From Neptuniibacter sp. (GTDB taxonomy: Bacteria > Pseudomonadota > Gammaproteobacteria > Pseudomonadales > Balneatricaceae): a stretch of DNA of 64,000 bases. Below are positions 25,671 to 35,354 of this stretch, one piece after another; position 1 is the stretch's first letter, and each line of letters opens with the position of its first letter. The DNA lies in the NCBI RefSeq assembly GCF_024231755.1, contig NZ_JAAEQH010000270.1, positions 1 through 64,000 of the forward strand, read 5' to 3'. The position numbers and the translations under genes are program-made. The notes beneath the pieces are model-generated. The model made no database searches. It was not told the origin of the DNA and saw nothing but the letters and a program-made list of their open reading frames with translations.

Positions 25671-27425
25671 TTACCTCAGCTCATTAGCCTTACGGTAACT
25701 ACCCTGATAATCAAAGATGCGTTCCTGTACCTGCCAGTAATGTTTCTGTTTTCTGGCTACCACAAAGTCAGGGTGGGTGAGGTTAGCTTGTTGATTAATC
25801 ACCTCATCCGCAGTATTAAAAGTTGTTGGCGCTTGTCCTGCAGCCATTCTGCGGCCAAATAATTGGTTAAATAGCTTCCGCTGGGCGTGGTTATCGAAGT
25901 TAAAGGATTCTTTTAGTTCTTCGCCTTCTTCACCGTGATAGCAGATCTGAAGCTTTCCGTTACTTGCGCCGAAAGTAACCCCCGCACAGCGGATCACCAT
26001 GGCATCTTTCAGTTTCAGAGCGTTTCTTAACTGGTCATCTGGGTCGATGATCGCTTTGTGGCACTTATGACAATTTCGGGCAGCAATATCGTTTTCAGCG
26101 TTACAGTGAGGGCATTCTTTAAAGCGGAACCGGTAATCGCATTGTTCTGGTTGAGTATCTTCTTCATCAGTTTCAAGTAGCCCCTGGCAGCGTCTGCCAT
26201 AGTGCTCAACAACATTGCCTTCATCATCGGTTTTACCCCAGAAAATATTGGCAAAACCACAGGTCGGGCAGAACACTTGTACCGGTTCTGAATCTGGATT
26301 GGGTTTCTTTTCTCCCACTTCTGGGTGGTGAAGGTTGAAGCTATTACCCGCGTAATCGACTACCAGACAGTTCTCTTTCCCTTCAGATAATCGCAATCCT
26401 CTCCCAACGATTTGTTGGTACAAACTAACGGACTGAGTAGGGCGGAGGATGGCTATAAAATCTACATGTGGTGCATCAAAACCAGTGGTCAGCACCGATA
26501 CATTGACCAGATATTTAATCTCTTGGTCTTTAAAGCGAGTAATCAGCTGATCACGTTCTGATTGGTCGGTATCACCCGTTATAAGAGCGGTTTCTGATTG
26601 CGGAAGGTAGCTGTGTATCTCTTTAGCGTGTTTAACCGTAGCTGCAAAGATCATAACGGCTTTGCGAGTTTCCGCCAGTTGTTCTATCTGCTCAATAATA
26701 GCCTTAGTTACACGGCTATATTTGCTTAAGAGCTGGTTTACATCCTTTTCCGCATATTCTCCAAAAGAGTTCTGCTTCAGTGCTGAGAAATCATATTGAT
26801 CAATCGCAGCATCAACCAACTCAGGTTTGGTGAGGTAGCCCCGATTGATCATGTAACTCAAAGGCAGTTCATAGATACAGTGCTGAAACGGCTTCTCCTG
26901 CTCACTACGAGCAAAACCTCTGTAATGATAGCGATAGATCCAACCCATACCTAAACGGTAGGGCGTAGCTGTCAGCCCCAGCACTTTCAGGTTTGGATTC
27001 TGTTCGCGTAATAGCTGAATAATCTTCTGATACTGCCCATCTTCGTTATCACTCACCCGATGGCATTCATCTACGATCAATAGCGAATATTCATCTTTAA
27101 ACTGTTCTAAGTTAGCAGCTACCGACTGAACACTGGCAAAGGTCACCTGGTGTTGGTTCTCTTTTCTCTTAAGGCCCGCAGAAAAGATACCCCCGGTTAA
27201 ACCATAACTCTGATATTTAACATGGTTCTGTTCAACCAGCTCTTTTACATGCGCCAGCACCAGAATCTTCCTGCGTGCCAGACTTGCCAGCTCTGCTATA
27301 ACCAGACTTTTCCCCGCGCCTGTAGGCAAAACAATAACTGCAGCTTCGTCGGACTTGCGGAAGTGCCTTAGCGTAGCATCAACGGCTTCCTGCTGGTAGG
27401 GACGGAGAGTGAAAGGAGAGGGCAT
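25671..27425 (-). CDS. radD: RadD (YejH) DNA repair helicase
   Basis: The 584-residue length equals E. coli RadD (586). Superfamily 2 motifs: PTGAGKS at 34-40, DECH at 119-122, LTATPYR (III) and the QIVGRGLR motif VI. Two zinc-ribbon groups follow in the C-terminal third (CPTC, CQ, CPHC, CHKC). RadD helps repair double-strand breaks and stimulates RecA strand exchange. The start ATG at 27425 has AAG-rich weak upstream sequence. Single leftward gene. Confidence 0.9.
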   Translation of the reverse strand: MPSPFTLRPYQQEAVDATLRHFRKSDEAAVIVLPTGAGKSLVIAELASLARRKILVLAHVKELVEQNHVKYQSYGLTGGIFSAGLKRKENQHQVTFASVQSVAANLEQFKDEYSLLIVDECHRVSDNEDGQYQKIIQLLREQNPNLKVLGLTATPYRLGMGWIYRYHYRGFARSEQEKPFQHCIYELPLSYMINRGYLTKPELVDAAIDQYDFSALKQNSFGEYAEKDVNQLLSKYSRVTKAIIEQIEQLAETRKAVMIFAATVKHAKEIHSYLPQSETALITGDTDQSERDQLITRFKDQEIKYLVNVSVLTTGFDAPHVDFIAILRPTQSVSLYQQIVGRGLRLSEGKENCLVVDYAGNSFNLHHPEVGEKKPNPDSEPVQVFCPTCGFANIFWGKTDDEGNVVEHYGRRCQGLLETDEEDTQPEQCDYRFRFKECPHCNAENDIAARNCHKCHKAIIDPDDQLRNALKLKDAMVIRCAGVTFGASNGKLQICYHGEEGEELKESFNFDNHAQRKLFNQLFGRRMAAGQAPTTFNTADEVINQQANLTHPDFVVARKQKHYWQVQERIFDYQGSYRKANELR

Positions 27426-27530
27426 TAAGGTTAAGTTCCAACGGGGCTATTAAAGGCTACAAAATTTGGGGGAAGTAAAATTTTAAAGCATCTGGATGTA
27501 ACGTAAAGTGTTTGATAGTGTATGGATTTA

Positions 27531-27544
27531 GCGTCAATTGACGC
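27531..27544. promoter_or_regulatory. 14-bp perfect palindrome
   Basis: GCGTCAATTGACGC, between radD and the first cassette-like gene. No family match is known to me; it might be a repressor site. Confidence 0.35.
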
Positions 27545-27707
27545 ATTTCTCCGGGACCGGGAAATCCTCAGACAAGGAAAGTTTATGATAGTCAGATACC
27601 TACAAGCCTTTCTTCATTCTAGACTCCATAGATATATGTCAAATTGTCGTAAGTAATTGCGTCAATCTGTCATATATTTAGCTGTTAGTGATGAAAAAGG
27701 AAGAGAC

Positions 27708-28235
27708 ATGTCAGATAGAAAAATACTTGAGGAGCTACTTGAGATTATTCCAAAGTGGGCAATTACACTTTTTGTAATAGTTTGTACGGTGGTAATTATA
27801 GATGCCAGCTTTATAACAAAAGAGAGGCGTGAACTCTTCAGCTTTGGGTTTGGGCCAGCTAGTCATATTGATGCGCCTCAAGGATCAGTATTACTTTTTG
27901 CTACGGAATGCCCCGAAAAGGGGTTTATTGATATTACAGAAAATCTAAAAGAACATTATTTATTTGCCGATATTTCAGTCACTGACGGGGCAAAAACCTA
28001 TAAAGAATCAGGGGCACATGAGCATAATGGTGGTAAGCATGGACATGAGATAAGTGGCTCTACCAATGAATTAGGTGCAGGTTCTAAAGTTGGCCCTGCT
28101 GATAGGCCTAGGCAAGCTCCAAGGGCTGATACTACTTTAAAGGTTTCAGGTACTGCTCATGAGTCTTCACATCACCATGACGGAGGGGGTCATGGGCACA
28201 ATAGAGCTGGTTTCAGGTTATGCCGTGCTACCTAA
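27708..28235 (+). CDS. Hypothetical membrane protein with His/Gly-rich tail
   Basis: The start ATG (27708) has AAGGAAG upstream; the longer frame is discarded. The 175-residue product has one membrane helix near residues 15-35 (ITLFVIVCTVVIIDASF), a soluble segment, then a His/Gly-rich tail with HEHNGGKHGHE and HHHDGGGHGHNRAGF. That tail resembles the collar/tail-tip ends of phage tail fibres, so it may be a degraded fusion or a short membrane-anchored sensor. It is the first gene of the cassette-like run. Confidence 0.55.
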   Translation: MSDRKILEELLEIIPKWAITLFVIVCTVVIIDASFITKERRELFSFGFGPASHIDAPQGSVLLFATECPEKGFIDITENLKEHYLFADISVTDGAKTYKESGAHEHNGGKHGHEISGSTNELGAGSKVGPADRPRQAPRADTTLKVSGTAHESSHHHDGGGHGHNRAGFRLCRAT

Positions 28236-28311
28236 TGGCCTACAAGTAGTTGTAGCGGATTGTCGTTACGCTCCTCTCCACTATGCTCAGCGTTAGCAAT
28301 CAAAGGAACCT

Positions 28312-29178
28312 ATGAAGCACGTAAAGTTAAAAACAATTAATCTAAAAAGCCATGCTCAACTTAATGAGAAGTGGTTGCAAGATGTTATTGCTGAAGATCC
28401 AAGTGTTTTGGGCATAGGTGATGTTGTTCTTAAGGATAAAGAGCGAATTCATGCTGGTGCAGGGAGGCTAGATTTATTGCTACAAGATTCAGATGGCCAT
28501 GGGCGGTATGAAGTTGAGATCCAGCTAGGAGCCACAGATGAATCTCATATTATTAGAACCATAGAGTATTGGGATATAGAAAAACGAAAATATCCACAGT
28601 ACGATCACACTGCAGTAATAATAGCCGAAGATATCACCAGTCGATTTTTAAATGTAGTGAGCCTGTTCAATGGATTTATTCCTATTATGGCTATACAAGT
28701 TACAGCCATAGAAACCTCGGATGGTATTGGTCTCCAATTTACCAAAGTCCTAGATACTGTAAGGCTAGGTTATCTGGATGAAGATGAAGAAACAGCGGAA
28801 CCAACAGATCGAAGTTACTGGGAAACAAAGCGCGGCACAAAGAAAACCGTCTCATTGTCAGATAAGATACTTGATATGTCGCGTTCCTTTTCGCCATCGG
28901 TGGAATTGAATTACAACAAGCACTATATAGGTTTCACTGTTGAAGGCCGATCACTTAACTTTGCTGTTTGTAAGCCACAAAAAAACGGAATGCGTTTAGA
29001 AATAAAATTGCCTCAAACCGAAGAAATAGATCAAAAAATATCCGACTCCGACATTGATATTTTGGATTACGATAAACGGTGGGGGTCATACAGGTTAAAA
29101 CTTACGGATAGAGAAGTAGAGAGTAAATCAGAAGTTTTAACGTCATTGCTAAAGCAGGCTTATGAACTCCGTGTTTAG
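28312..29178 (+). CDS. Putative PD-(D/E)XK-type nuclease-like protein
   Basis: A 288-residue protein with AAAGGAACC upstream of the ATG. The segment near residues 50-75 reads RLDLLLQDSDGHGRYEVEIQLG, which fits the D...ExQ/K core of the restriction-endonuclease fold (NucS/DUF91-like). A C-terminal domain with no recognised family follows. It might cut nucleic acid or bind DNA ends, possibly as a single-gene defence cassette. It ends one base before an attC site, which is typical of an integron cassette. Confidence 0.55.
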   Translation: MKHVKLKTINLKSHAQLNEKWLQDVIAEDPSVLGIGDVVLKDKERIHAGAGRLDLLLQDSDGHGRYEVEIQLGATDESHIIRTIEYWDIEKRKYPQYDHTAVIIAEDITSRFLNVVSLFNGFIPIMAIQVTAIETSDGIGLQFTKVLDTVRLGYLDEDEETAEPTDRSYWETKRGTKKTVSLSDKILDMSRSFSPSVELNYNKHYIGFTVEGRSLNFAVCKPQKNGMRLEIKLPQTEEIDQKISDSDIDILDYDKRWGSYRLKLTDREVESKSEVLTSLLKQAYELRV

Positions 29179-29252
29179 TGCTAACAAGGCGCTGCTAGGG
29201 ACAAACTAAACTTACACTGCGCTTTGGTTTGCCCAAGAGCGCGGCGTTAGGC
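29179..29252 (+). other. Integron attC site (74 bp)
   Basis: The left end TGCTAAC (29179-29185) and the right end GTTAGGC (29246-29252, fitting GTTRRRY) are imperfect inverted boxes. The inner arms also pair: GGCGCTGCTAGGGACAAAC on the left against the reverse complement of GTTTGCCCAAGAGCGCG on the right, with a few extrahelical bases. It sits one base after a stop codon. This is the signature of an attC recombination site, cut between G and TT at 29246. Confidence 0.8.
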
Positions 29253-29267
29253 TGCAAGGAAATCATC

Positions 29268-29522
29268 ATGTCTAACTCAACCATCTTTTTACTATTCGCT
29301 ATAGCTATCTTCGTTATTTGTTTATATTTTTTTGTTCCTCGCTATCTGGAACATAAACTCTCTATTCGTGAGTATGAAGAAAAGTGTAAATATGCCGAGG
29401 ACAAACCCCATATTGAAAAACCCTGGAGGCCAACTGCCGTTAACGGGTATGCCAAATCTAAATTTTTCACAGCCCTCAGTCTATTCACTCTTATTTTTTC
29501 ACTTATTTGGGAGTTCACCTAG
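29268..29522 (+). CDS. Small two-helix membrane protein
   Basis: The ATG at 29268 has AAGGAAA eight bases upstream; it is 16 bp after the attC core. The 84-residue product has a membrane helix at about 5-26 and another near 65-82, with a charged linker between. It is a typical small cassette ORF and has no recognised family. Confidence 0.55.
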   Translation: MSNSTIFLLFAIAIFVICLYFFVPRYLEHKLSIREYEEKCKYAEDKPHIEKPWRPTAVNGYAKSKFFTALSLFTLIFSLIWEFT

Positions 29523-29620
29523 CAGCCTAATAAATTGCTAAAGTCGTTCGTAAATTCAGTGGGGCAGGCTATGCTGCCAGCTTGCTTAGCAAGGGCTTAT
29601 ATGTTTCAGATAGGGTATTT

Positions 29621-30127
29621 ATGCGTCGACAAATAAACCAACAAGAACTTGAGTTTTATTACTTACAAACTGGAGAGGCTGTTTGGCAACTTCAATATGT
29701 CGAAGAGGCTCTTTGCAAGTTCTATATCATCTTCTGTATTAGGTTTAATACTAATGGTGTTACAAGGGAAAATGCTGAGTATAAGTTGTCCCAAATAAAC
29801 AAAAAAACATTAGGTCAATTAATTGGGTTACTCGATAGCGTGGGAAATGTTCCAAATAGTTTTATGATAAAACTAAGAAAATTCAATAATGAAAGAAAAT
29901 GGCTTATCCATAACTCACTGCGTGAAAATGGTAATGACTTATATACGGAACAAGGAAGAAATGATTTTGCAATTAAAGTTGTGAGCTTCAACAGAATGGC
30001 AAAAGAAATTCATGACCAATCTGCTGATATCATAATGAAATTAGTAACTAGGTCTGGTTATGCGACTGAACAGGAAATAATTCAAATGGCGTTGAAAGAA
30101 ATCAACGATCATAAAGGAAACGTATAA
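29621..30127 (+). CDS. Hypothetical helical protein with HEPN-like R-x4-H motif
   Basis: I choose the ATG at 29621 (GGG ribosome-binding site weak). The 168-residue protein is helical. It holds an ERKWLIHNS segment in which R92 and H97 form an R-x4-H motif, as used by HEPN ribonucleases, preceded by a helix pattern that could form the HEPN bundle. If real, it might be a toxin or nucleotide-binding defence effector, but no partner gene or known family is seen. Evidence is one motif only. Confidence 0.45.
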   Translation: MRRQINQQELEFYYLQTGEAVWQLQYVEEALCKFYIIFCIRFNTNGVTRENAEYKLSQINKKTLGQLIGLLDSVGNVPNSFMIKLRKFNNERKWLIHNSLRENGNDLYTEQGRNDFAIKVVSFNRMAKEIHDQSADIIMKLVTRSGYATEQEIIQMALKEINDHKGNV

Positions 30128-30189
30128 TAAGTAAAGTCATCCAATGCATAATGGGCGGCTGCTTTGAACTTTATACGTAAGGGTGTTGT

Positions 30190-30684
30190 ATGGAGAAAAT
30201 TTGGCAAAACCTTGAAGACCCTTCTTGGTGGTTTACAGGGATCTTTTTTGTTTTAGTAGGCCTTTTCTTGACCAAGCTGGTTTTCAACTGGATCCCCTTT
30301 GTTTGGAGTAAAATATCTGTATATATACCAACTATAAACCGAAAATTTCATAGATGGCACGAAAAGCGAGTCCTGATTAGGATCAAGATTACTAGGCAAA
30401 AAGACATGAGAATAAATTGGCTAATAGGGCGCTATTGGGCCATGTTCCTGTTTTGTTATATTTGCATGGGACTTGCTTTTATATACTTTGCCGTTTCTGA
30501 AAATGTAGTGATTGCGGGAACATCAATTAGCTACAAATGGATTGTCCTTGTCCCGCTGTATGCTTTGATGATCAGCGTTGGTATACATAAGAGAACACTT
30601 TTTAGAATAATGAATGCAAATCATCGCTGGAAATGTCTCACAAATAAATCCAGAAGGGATCGAGTTGGCGAGTCTCTGATTTAG
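30190..30684 (+). CDS. Hypothetical multi-helix membrane protein
   Basis: A 164-residue protein with hydrophobic helices near 14-37, 79-100 and 115-135, and basic loops. AAGGG lies before the ATG. No family recognised. It follows the HEPN-like gene by 62 bp. Confidence 0.55.
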   Translation: MEKIWQNLEDPSWWFTGIFFVLVGLFLTKLVFNWIPFVWSKISVYIPTINRKFHRWHEKRVLIRIKITRQKDMRINWLIGRYWAMFLFCYICMGLAFIYFAVSENVVIAGTSISYKWIVLVPLYALMISVGIHKRTLFRIMNANHRWKCLTNKSRRDRVGESLI

Positions 30685-30706
30685 AGTGTTACGTTTAAGG
30701 AATAAT

Positions 30707-31006
30707 ATGGAATACGAAAAATCTAAAGAGTTTGTTTTTCTCCTTGATAACGGTGAGTTTGCGATCCCAGTGAAGGTTGAAAATCAAGATTCTAAAAATG
30801 TAAGTTTTCGGTCTGCACCTCAATCTATTAATAAATTGGGTACCAACTGGGCCGAGAATGAAGTTGAGTTATCTGAGAAAAAAATGATTGAAGATGTCCT
30901 TCATAAGCATAGAAGAACTAGATGCATAAGTCCGTCAAAACCTAAACCAAGTTTAAAGGGCCCTAACTCTAGAGATGTCCAAGCAGTGTATATACTTCGA
31001 AAATAA
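30707..31006 (+). CDS. Small hypothetical protein
   Basis: The ATG at 30707 has AAGGA upstream. The 99-residue product is soluble, lysine-rich, with a beta-strand pattern near the start (FVFLLDNGEFAIPV) and a basic C-terminus. No family recognised. It is the last gene of the cassette-like run. Confidence 0.5.
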   Translation: MEYEKSKEFVFLLDNGEFAIPVKVENQDSKNVSFRSAPQSINKLGTNWAENEVELSEKKMIEDVLHKHRRTRCISPSKPKPSLKGPNSRDVQAVYILRK

Positions 31007-31007
31007 A

Positions 31008-31053
31008 CATAACAAGCCCAGCCAGCATCGCTCCCTGCGGTCGCTGGACCTCG
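31008..31053 (+). other. Possible truncated attC left half
   Basis: CATAACAAGCCCAGCCAGC begins right after the stop codon and resembles the left arm of an attC site; an inner CCAGC...GCTGG stem is present. The right arm and GTTRRRY box are missing, replaced by the end of the DUF1223 gene. Probably the broken end of the cassette run. Confidence 0.4.
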
Positions 31054-31055
31054 TT

Positions 31056-31814
31056 TCATTTGGCCACTGTTGGCGGATACTTCTCATTATTTAACCAATT
31101 CCCCGTAACCTGCAGCGGAGTTTGATCTCGTGGTGATACCCAAACTACCAGAGCTTTACGGTTGGGAGATCTAAATTCAGGCAGTGTAAATTCCCATTGA
31201 TAATCTAACTGGGCTTTCTGTTGTTTATCTAACACAACAAACTGATGTTTAAGTAACCGGCCATGGTTTTCACCTGCGGTTACTTTGCTGCTCAGATCAA
31301 AACCTAATACAGCTATATGTGCAATCAGTGTTTGATGTGCCCTTGTGGGCTGATAAGTCACAATAAGCTGATTATTGTCCAGCTCAGCCGTTAGTTTTCC
31401 GCCATTTGCTTTCTGCTGTTGAGGGTAATCTCTACGTTGGAAGAACCCACGCCATTCTTTGCCGTCTACAAACCACCCTGGGGTATAAACGCTGCGGCTT
31501 TTGCCTAAACGCCGGTAGTTGTATTGTCGCGCTTTAAATTCTGGTTGGGCAAAACGGTCAGGCCAGCCGATGTAATCCCAGTAGTCTACGTGAAAGGCGA
31601 TAGGAACATATTTCTTCCATAGATCAGGGGAGTTCACCAGCTTCGCTAGATGATTGTCAGCAGGAGGGCAGCTGGAACAGCCTTCAGAGGTGTAGAGTTC
31701 TATTAGCAAGGGCGGGGTGCCTTGTTGCTCAAATATCTGAACTGCATGAGTGTGCATTGAAGTTAGATAAAAGCTGAGTGATAGCAGTAATGCTGTTAAG
31801 TGGCGGAATTTCAT
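31056..31814 (-). CDS. Secreted DUF1223 thioredoxin-like protein
   Basis: A 252-residue exported protein: signal peptide to about residue 24 (ends THA), then a thioredoxin-fold DUF1223 domain. The segment LYTSEGCSSCPPAD (about 41-54) carries the conserved C-x-x-C. Family members are periplasmic proteins of unknown redox role. Single leftward gene, preceded by no close partner. Confidence 0.85.
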   Translation of the reverse strand: MKFRHLTALLLSLSFYLTSMHTHAVQIFEQQGTPPLLIELYTSEGCSSCPPADNHLAKLVNSPDLWKKYVPIAFHVDYWDYIGWPDRFAQPEFKARQYNYRRLGKSRSVYTPGWFVDGKEWRGFFQRRDYPQQQKANGGKLTAELDNNQLIVTYQPTRAHQTLIAHIAVLGFDLSSKVTAGENHGRLLKHQFVVLDKQQKAQLDYQWEFTLPEFRSPNRKALVVWVSPRDQTPLQVTGNWLNNEKYPPTVAK

Positions 31815-31898
31815 GGTGTGGCCCTCCGATTGCTTTCAGACTGCAACGTGAGAGGGAAGTTCATTAGTTGGCTTCTTTCAAATCCAAATAGCGCACAT

Positions 31899-31924
31899 AA
31901 AAAAACCGGCCCAAGGGGGCCGGC
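31899..31924 (-). terminator. Terminator of the DUF5610 gene
   Basis: Read leftward: GCCGGCCC-CCTT-GGGCCGGT followed by TTTTTT, 31 bp past the stop of the upstream leftward gene. Confidence 0.85.
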
Positions 31925-31955
31925 TTCAAGTTTTCGCAGCGATTAAGAAGGGGGG

Positions 31956-33104
31956 TTAATCGTCTGCGTCGTCCTGATCAAACCGGGTCATCAAATCTTT
32001 GAGAAGATCGAAGTTACCATCCAGTTTGCTCTGGGATTCTTCATCTGCATCCTTGTAACGGATATCCTGATGGACCAGTTGATCCAGCAGGTCTGCCCCG
32101 AACAACCGGCTATTCTCAAGGAAGCCCAGAGCTGGGTTATCCATGAATTTATCCATGTTGTTCATCAGCTGACCCAGATGGCGGCCATTATCACCTAATG
32201 GGTTGTCCATCTGCTGAACTTGTTCGTACGCAGTTACGGCTGAGTAGCTCGCTGACTGGGTCATAGTTACATTCAAGTTCATCAATTGGGATTTGTCCAT
32301 CTCCAATTCAGTTGCTTGTTCAAAAGCTTCCTGAACATCACCGCTGTAAAAGTCTTCAGCGATCAGGTTGATGTCCTGAATCAGGCTTTGTAGCGCTTCC
32401 AGTTCATCTTCGTTAAGATCACCTTCCACACTAAAGCGATAGTTACTGCTGGCGTTACGTTCTATACCGTAAGATACGGCGCTGCTGTCGCCATCACTGT
32501 AGGCGCCAAGGGATTTGGTTTGGCTTGCTTCGCTGTTAAAACGAATAGAAACCTTGTCGCCTTCTTTGGTCATTACATCTAGCGAGAATGATTCAGCTTT
32601 TGAGTAACGTTCAGCTGCAGAAATAGAGACCTGTCTGGACGGCGCTGTTTCACTATTTGGATTAGGCGCAAGGCCAGCCAACGCTTCGAACGTCAGGTCG
32701 TGGGTTTGATCGATGGTTGTCTGAATATCAGGGGTAAGCATGTTCAGATCTTCAAGGATCTTGGTCGCTTCATCGAAGCCTTTCTGTACACCGGAAAGGG
32801 CTGCCTGATACATACTGTCAAGGTCAGCATCAGACGCGCCACGTGCACGTGCCTGTTCCAGCCCTTGAGCAACAAAATTGGAAATTCGGGATGCAACTTT
32901 CTCTGGAGAATAATCATTGGCGTCGAGACCTTTCATCTCCGACACGCTCATTCCAGGAATGTTCTCTGCTAATTTAGCGACTAACTGATCTGCCGCAGAT
33001 GCCGAACGACCGCTACTATCTTTACCATCAGCAAAACCACCAGTAACCAGCGCTTCCTGACGAACCTGTGTATACGCTGTATGGCTGCTAAGTAGAACTT
33101 GCAC
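31956..33104 (-). CDS. DUF5610 domain protein
   Basis: I choose GTG at 33104 because GGAGGA lies eight bases upstream inside the longer open frame. The 382-residue protein is Ser/Ala/Asp-rich, with the DUF5610 helical region near 45-140 (SRISNFVAQGLEQARARGA). Beta-type and helical segments follow and then an acidic tail. It has no signal peptide or membrane helix. Role unknown; such proteins are common in marine gammaproteobacteria and resemble secreted or surface proteins in composition. Confidence 0.75.
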   Translation of the reverse strand: MQVLLSSHTAYTQVRQEALVTGGFADGKDSSGRSASAADQLVAKLAENIPGMSVSEMKGLDANDYSPEKVASRISNFVAQGLEQARARGASDADLDSMYQAALSGVQKGFDEATKILEDLNMLTPDIQTTIDQTHDLTFEALAGLAPNPNSETAPSRQVSISAAERYSKAESFSLDVMTKEGDKVSIRFNSEASQTKSLGAYSDGDSSAVSYGIERNASSNYRFSVEGDLNEDELEALQSLIQDINLIAEDFYSGDVQEAFEQATELEMDKSQLMNLNVTMTQSASYSAVTAYEQVQQMDNPLGDNGRHLGQLMNNMDKFMDNPALGFLENSRLFGADLLDQLVHQDIRYKDADEESQSKLDGNFDLLKDLMTRFDQDDADD

Positions 33105-33337
33105 GGTGTATTCCTCCGACAAATGGATATATGTATCCGTTGTTAATGGTTTTAAGGTTATCGTCCGCCATTGGATATTCTTTAAGCAAAGATCTGAAAT
33201 GTGAAATCGTTTCAGGTTGTTTTTTGATCAGAAACGCTAAAGGACTTATCCATTCAAGAGTTTAGCTTAGCAGACAAAAATTAATCCTAACTGAAGTAAT
33301 CTGAAGAACTTTCGTGTTGCTTTTCTTCCTGTTTGGG
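33105..33337. other. Intergenic stretch
   Basis: No gene or clear terminator seen in these 233 bases; the promoter of the DUF5610 gene should lie here. Confidence 0.3.
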
Positions 33338-35320
33338 CTATTTGCCAGAGAGAAGAATGGCTTCACCAATATCGATCTTATCTGATGGACCTTGAAGCAC
33401 GACGATGTCGCCATCTTCCAGTTGAGTGCCTCCATCCGGATCATGGATGGAGTGATTATGGCGACGGATCATGGCGACATTCATTTGGTATTTCGCCAGG
33501 GGTAGCTCACGTAACACTTTCCCTCGGGCGAAGCTGGCTTCGTTAAGTGGAACCGGGTGCAGGATCTCTTTTACGCGGCCGCTCTGGTCAACTTTGTCGG
33601 AATGCTGGCCATGATAGTAACCATGCAGCATATGGTAACGTTCAGCACGAACCTGATTGATCTGCTTTTCGATCTCCTGATGGGAAACCGAGAGTAGCGA
33701 CAAAACATGAGAGACCAGCATTAGGCTGCCTTCCAGCGCTTCTGGGATAACCTCAGTGGCACCTGCCTGTTGGAAGGATTCCAGAGAGGAGTCATCTTTG
33801 GTGCGGACCAGAATAGGTAGATTTGAGAATTTGCTTCTCAGATGTTTAAGCGCGATCAGAGATTCGTCTGCATCTGGGAAACTCAGAATCAACATACGTG
33901 CTCTGTCTGCCCCCAAGGCACTGATAATATCTTCCCGTTTGGCGTCGCCAAAACAGATGTTCTCGCCTGCTGTGGATGCTTCCATTACACGTACAGGGTC
34001 ATTATCCACCACGATGTAGGGGATGTTCATAGGTTCCAGAAAACGGGTGATAACCTGACCTACACGGCCAAAGCCACATATAATCACATGATCCTGCAGA
34101 GAGTGGCTGGCAACCTCAAGGGCTTCAGGCAGGTTATCGTGGTTCTCTTCAGGGTGTTTACGATGCAACCAGCGGCTGAGCCGGTCAGTGTGGTTCATCA
34201 TCACCGGAGTGATGATCATACTGATAATAATCGTTGTAACGGCGATAGCGTTTACATCAGGGGCGATCAGGTTATTACCCAGCGCCAGTGCTAACAGTGC
34301 AAAACCGAACTCGCCGCCCTGGCTTAAACTTAATCCGGCCCTAAGGGAGTTAGCGGGATCTTTGTGTAATAGGCTACCGATGATGGTGATCAGTAGGGTT
34401 TTAACTACGATCAAACCGATTGTGAAGAATACTACCCAGTACCAGTTTTCCATCAGAGCAACCAGATCCAGCTGCATGCCTACAGAGACAAAGAACAACC
34501 CTAGCAGTACATCGCGGAAAGGACGTATATCAGCCTCTAACTGATAACGATAGTGGCTTTCGCCCAGCATCATTCCTGCCAGGAAACCACCCAGTGCCAT
34601 AGATAGACCTGCAGCATGGGTGATCCATGCGGCGAGCAGGGCAGCCGCGAGGGTGGTTAGTACAAAGACATCACTTGATCCGCTGTTGGCTGATTCATGG
34701 AAAAGCATCGGCATAATGATTCTGCCAACCAGCAGCAAAATGATCAGCAGGGTTGCGCCTTCCAGTAGCATAAGTGCAACGCTGGCTGAGTCGATATCAT
34801 TATTCTGCCCACCCAAGGCAGGTATCAGAATCAGGAAGAATACGGCGGCCAGATCCTGAAAGATCAGGGTTCCTACCGAAAGTTGGCCATGGGCTGTATC
34901 CAGCTCATTACGCTGTATAAGCTCCCGGCTTACTATGGCGGTGGAGGAGAGAGATAAGGCGCCGGCAATAACCAGCGCGGTTGTCATGTTCTGGTTTAGC
35001 AGTAGGCAGATGCCGATAAGAATCGCTGAGGTTAGGATGACCTGGAGGCTGCCTAAGCCAAATACCGCTTTGCGCATGGCGAACATGCGCGAGACTGAGA
35101 ACTCCAGCCCTAGCATAAAGAGCAGGAAAACCACCCCCAGTTCACTAAGCAGCTCGATGCTGTGAACATCTTCAACAATTCCGATACTGTATGGGCCGAC
35201 TAGAGCGCCGACACTCAGATAGGCGAGTAGTGGGGGAAGTTGGATACGACGAAACAGGGTTGTGGCAATGACTGCACAACAAAGAATGACCAGAAACTGC
35301 TCAAAGAAACCCTGCGTCAT
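33338..35320 (-). CDS. CPA2 monovalent cation:proton antiporter with RCK domain
   Basis: A 660-residue Kef/CPA2-type protein. About 12 membrane helices span residues 1-385 (QLPPLLAYLSVGALVGP in helices 1-2; SLSSTAIVSRELIQ near 125). A TrkA-N Rossmann domain follows (about 405-530; VIICGFGRVGQV), then TrkA-C (about 580-655). It exchanges K+ or Na+ for H+ and is gated by nucleotide or glutathione adducts. It is followed 34 bp later by the DUF2058 gene upstream on the same strand, and may be cotranscribed with it. Confidence 0.9.
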   Translation of the reverse strand: MTQGFFEQFLVILCCAVIATTLFRRIQLPPLLAYLSVGALVGPYSIGIVEDVHSIELLSELGVVFLLFMLGLEFSVSRMFAMRKAVFGLGSLQVILTSAILIGICLLLNQNMTTALVIAGALSLSSTAIVSRELIQRNELDTAHGQLSVGTLIFQDLAAVFFLILIPALGGQNNDIDSASVALMLLEGATLLIILLLVGRIIMPMLFHESANSGSSDVFVLTTLAAALLAAWITHAAGLSMALGGFLAGMMLGESHYRYQLEADIRPFRDVLLGLFFVSVGMQLDLVALMENWYWVVFFTIGLIVVKTLLITIIGSLLHKDPANSLRAGLSLSQGGEFGFALLALALGNNLIAPDVNAIAVTTIIISMIITPVMMNHTDRLSRWLHRKHPEENHDNLPEALEVASHSLQDHVIICGFGRVGQVITRFLEPMNIPYIVVDNDPVRVMEASTAGENICFGDAKREDIISALGADRARMLILSFPDADESLIALKHLRSKFSNLPILVRTKDDSSLESFQQAGATEVIPEALEGSLMLVSHVLSLLSVSHQEIEKQINQVRAERYHMLHGYYHGQHSDKVDQSGRVKEILHPVPLNEASFARGKVLRELPLAKYQMNVAMIRRHNHSIHDPDGGTQLEDGDIVVLQGPSDKIDIGEAILLSGK

Positions 35321-35354
35321 CGTATTAAATATCCTTTTACCTGATTAAGGGCGG

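Noticed and set aside
28236-28311. Possible second attC before the nuclease-like gene
   Set aside because: GCGTTAGCA at 28294-28302 is attC-like, but it breaks the GTTRRRY rule and no paired left arm could be found.
29523-29620. Possible attC after the small membrane-protein gene
   Set aside because: Only a TTGCTAA...TTAGCAA hairpin is present; there is no GTTRRRY box.
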